NCBI RefSeq assembly: GCF_002159915.1
Contig: NZ_NFJP01000034.1
Coordinates: 1 to 34,496, forward strand
From: Gordonibacter sp. An230
GTDB lineage: Bacteria; Actinomycetota; Coriobacteriia; Coriobacteriales; Eggerthellaceae
Length of the DNA stretch: 34,496 nt
Reading direction: 5' to 3'
The position numbers and the translations under genes are program-made. The notes below the pieces were generated by a model, which did no database searches, had not been told where the DNA came from, and saw nothing but the letters and a program-made list of their open reading frames with translations. Positions within the stretch are counted from its first letter, which is position 1; every line of letters begins with the position of its first letter. Of the stretch, positions 31,828 through 34,496 are shown one piece after another.

Positions 31828-32799
31828 ATGCGCAGCATCCAGCACGATATGTACGAGGAGGCGTTTCGCCTCTGGGACATGGTGCCGACCGACACGATGC
31901 CGGGATACGGCCCAGCGGGCAGCGTCCACCGGTTTGAAAACGAGCTGGGCAGCGGCGAGTACTGGGCGTACTTCCACGGCAACCTCTTCGCCGTCAACGC
32001 CTTCGACATGCGCTTCAAACGCGCCGGCGCCATGCGCTACCGCCACACCGAGCACCTCTCCATCTGCTATTACGACGAGGTCAGCCTCATCGTGCAAAGC
32101 GGCTCCGGCGCGCTGCGCGCCAAGGCCATCTCCACTTACCTCGCCGAAGAAGGGGCCGAGTTCGTGGCGCTCTATCAACCGGGAGCGACGGCGCGCGCCA
32201 CCTCCCTCACCATCTCGCCCGACTACTACCGCGACTACCTGCACTCGCGCTTCGGAGACATCCCCGACGTGCGGCGCGCCTTCGCGCTCGTCGACGGCCG
32301 CACCGACTTCCCCGAGCTCGTCTCCCTGCTTCGCCAGGTGCGCTCCTACCAGGGGGCGGGCATGGCGGCCGCCCTGTTCTACGAAGGGGCGGTGTCGGAG
32401 GCGCTTGCGCTCGTCATCGAACGGGCGAAGGCCATCGAGGCCGAGCGCGTCGAAGGGAAGCACGCGAAGCTGTCGCGGGAAGACCGCGCGGCCCTCGACG
32501 ACCTGAGCGCCTACATCAACGGGAACCTCGCAAGCACCCTGACGTGCGAGGAGCTCGCCCGCCGCGCCTGCATGGGGCAGACGAAGCTGAAGGCCGCCTT
32601 CAAAACGGCGTACGGCACCTCGCCCGCGGCGTTCGTGGCCGATGCGCGCATCGAGCGCGCCATCGAGCTGCTCGGTACCACCGACGAGCCCATATCCCGC
32701 ATCGCGCGCGCCGTGGGTTACCGCAAGCCCGGCGCGTTCGCCGAAGCGTTCCACCGCCGCACCGGCGTGGCCCCCAGCGCTTACCGCCGTCGGCCCTAG
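31828..32799 (+). CDS. AraC-family regulator divergent from cassette C
   Basis: 323 residues. The ATG at 31828 follows GGGAGG by 5 nt; upstream codons in frame are Arg-rich and unlike the family. N-terminal sensing domain with EYWAYFHGNLFAVNAFDM and LSICYYDEVSLIVQS. C-terminal HTHs: LTCEELARRACMGQTKLKAAF, then ISRIARAVGYRKPGAFAEAF, ending GVAPSAYRRRP. It is divergent from the S-T-A genes, with a shared control element in between, so it likely controls cassette C and itself. Its N-terminal part is not closely like the cassette B regulator, so the inducer may differ. Confidence 0.88.
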   Translation: MRSIQHDMYEEAFRLWDMVPTDTMPGYGPAGSVHRFENELGSGEYWAYFHGNLFAVNAFDMRFKRAGAMRYRHTEHLSICYYDEVSLIVQSGSGALRAKAISTYLAEEGAEFVALYQPGATARATSLTISPDYYRDYLHSRFGDIPDVRRAFALVDGRTDFPELVSLLRQVRSYQGAGMAAALFYEGAVSEALALVIERAKAIEAERVEGKHAKLSREDRAALDDLSAYINGNLASTLTCEELARRACMGQTKLKAAFKTAYGTSPAAFVADARIERAIELLGTTDEPISRIARAVGYRKPGAFAEAFHRRTGVAPSAYRRRP

Positions 32800-34496
32800 C
32801 CCCCGCGCAGCCCGAGCGCCGCTGCGCGCGCCGCCGCGCCGACCGCTTCGCGCCCCTCGGTCGCAGGCGCTCCCACGGAGCGGTCGAGGCGCATCCCGCA
32901 GGCCGCTTCACGGTCGGGACGCGCCCCGCCAGCCGCGACCCCTTCGCATCCCGCCAGCCGTCTGCAACCTGCGGTCCTTTCGCATCCCGCCGATCGCCCG
33001 CAGCCCGCGACCGTTTCGCGCTCCTCGCGAGCGAGCGCGACTGGAATCCCGCTCGCACCGCAGCCGAGGCTCACCCGCAATCCGCGCGCGCCGTGGCCGA
33101 GCCGCGCCTTCGGCCAAGTGCGCATGAGGGCCCCGAGGCCTGCGCGCGCATGAGGGCCCCGCGACCCCGCAGCCCGCCGCCAACGCGCGGGCCTCACAAC
33201 CACAATCTGCACCGCGCCCGCAGCCGATCTTCACCTGCGAACCCCACAGGCTCCACGGCTTCGCGGCCTACGCCGCGCACACGGGCCCTGCGACCTCGCA
33301 GCTTGCCCCGATCCGCAGTTTCGCGCACGCGCAGCCCTCGCGAAACGCGCGCCGGCTTCGCAAGCCCCGCAGCTCCTTCGGCCACCACCGCGATCGCAGC
33401 CGAGCCGCGCCCGCAGCCCGCACGCGTCTTGCGACCTCCACGGGCCGCGTCGCGCCCCTGCCCTCTCCCCGCAGCCATGCCGCCCCTCCCTGTCGCGCCT
33501 CCTCGGCAGGCGGGCCGCGCCCGACGCGCCCGTCGAAGGCCCGTGCGAAGGAGCGAACGGCGACGCCCTTTCTCGGCAACGCAGAATCCAACGCGAGCAG
33601 GACCATCGGCGCGTGCGGGCAGAAGGCCGATTTTTGGCCGCGAAACCGCGTTCTGGCACGGTGCCAGCGAAACGCCTTTCGGGAGGAATCCGGCGACCTG
33701 GGGTTTTCCAAGTCGCAGGGCTTCGCGCGCCTCAAAGACGGCCAGAAATCGCCCCCAGGCGTGCCAGAACGCGGTTTCGTGGCCAAAATCGAGAGATCTT
33801 GCCGCACGAATGCCGACGCCGCGCGTCACGGGCGGCCGCGAACAGTCGCCAAGCGGCCGACAAGAGCCCCGTCCCAAGCGGAGGGCGCGCATCGTCCGCG
33901 CCCGCAAGCGCCCGCGCCCGCATGCCTCCTCGGCCCGCACCGCCCCACTACCCGCCACTCAGCGCGCCGCGCGCGGCCCTCACCTGCAAACAGCTTTCCA
34001 TCCCGTCCCTGCCGCTCGCGCATCTCGCCGCCCGCAGCGGAGCCCGCCGACAACCCGGCATTTCGCCCGCACCCGCAACGCGTCCGCAAGCATGCCGTTG
34101 CGTCAACCGCAGCGCAGCCCGCCAGCCACGCCCGCCGACAGTTTCACCCTCCCTTGCGGCCCGTGCCCGCCGAGCCGCGCTCCGCTGCAGCCCATCCCGC
34201 CGTCCGCGTCCCGCCGCCCGCAGCGCGCCGCGACCCGCATCCCGCAGATCGCCCTGTCGCAGCGCGCGCAGCTCGCCCATGTCCCGCCGCCAGCAGCCCC
34301 CCGCATCCCGCAGCCTCCACATCCCGTGCCCGCGCACATCCCGCCGCAGCGTGCGTCGCCCGCGCATCCCGCCGCGCACCAGCCGACAGTTCCGCATCTC
34401 GCCGCAGAGCCCGCCGCCGCTTCGACCCCCGCGCACCCTGCAGCCGGAGCGCTGCGCGCGGACAGGACAGACGAAGCCGCTTGCGCGCCCGACCCC
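32800..34496. other. 1.7-kb gene-poor region at the right edge
   Basis: Very GC-rich and low in complexity, with recurring CGCATCCCGC and CGCAGCCCGC-like words, mainly 32930-33100 and 34150-34420. Many frames stay open, but their products are Arg/Gly/Ala-rich without ribosome sites or motifs. The 33540-33800 part is less GC-biased and carries the inverted-repeat element. No gene is supported. Confidence 0.55.
33628..33791. repeat. 164-bp nested inverted-repeat element
   Basis: Outer arms at 33628-33659 (32 nt) and 33761-33791 (31 nt) pair with one mismatch and one bulge; the core is CGCGTTCTGGCAC with GTGCCAGAACGCG. Inner arms CCTGGGG (33697-33703) and CCCCAGG (33753-33759) pair as well, and TGGCACGGTGCCA (33654-33666) is a local palindrome. 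It could fold into a long hairpin as RNA or be a small non-autonomous mobile repeat. Confidence 0.65.

Noticed and set aside
33194-33958. 254-codon minus-strand frame in the right-hand gene desert
   Set aside because: Low-complexity Arg/Gly/Ala product, no ribosome site, and it crosses the inverted-repeat element.

Overview
The window is high-GC DNA from an actinobacterium, most likely a gut Coriobacteriia of the Eggerthellaceae type. This rests on composition, on a membrane-bound LuxR-type regulator next to a Tat-exported FAD oxidoreductase, on MptD-type ECF cassettes with AraC regulators, and on parS sites of the actinobacterial form. No rRNA, tRNA, CRISPR array, transposase or phage gene is visible. 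Species cannot be fixed from the sequence alone.

Layout. (1) 1-2.6 kb: 3' part of a LuxR-type membrane regulator, then a Tat-signal flavoprotein. (2) 2.7-3.5 kb: a 16-bp tandem repeat, then a small C_GCAxxG_C_C protein. (3) 3.6-8.4 kb: exporter-fold ABC pair A on the minus strand, divergent from a TetR regulator, with two matched operators between them. (4) 7.57-8.80 kb: three parS sites. (5) 8.9-12.6 kb: AraC regulator divergent from feoA-feoB. (6) 12.9-21.0 kb, minus strand: cassette B, reading S - T - A (ECF importer) - AraC - ABC1 - ABC2. (7) 21.3-23.7 kb: nitroreductase, queD and a DtxR-type metalloregulator. (8) 24.0-32.8 kb: cassette C, a paralogue of B, reading S - T - A - gap - ABC1 - ABC2 on the minus strand with its AraC gene divergent upstream. 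(9) 32.8-34.5 kb: a gene-poor stretch with a 164-bp nested inverted repeat.

How the genes fit together. FeoAB imports Fe(II). A DtxR-type regulator is present. Three AraC regulators and three ABC pairs are arranged as in the Yersinia yersiniabactin locus (YbtA with YbtPQ) or mycobacterial IrtAB, where exporter-fold ABC proteins import a ferric siderophore. Two full ECF importers with MptD-like S subunits sit in the same operons. I read the window as an iron (siderophore, metallophore or haem) acquisition super-locus that grew by duplication. Feo and the DtxR family are established; the substrate of the ECF plus ABC cassettes is inference. The parS cluster suggests that the region lies near the chromosome origin.

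Most of the DNA reads open in several frames because of the GC content. Only frames with recognisable families, ribosome binding sites and operon-like junctions were annotated.
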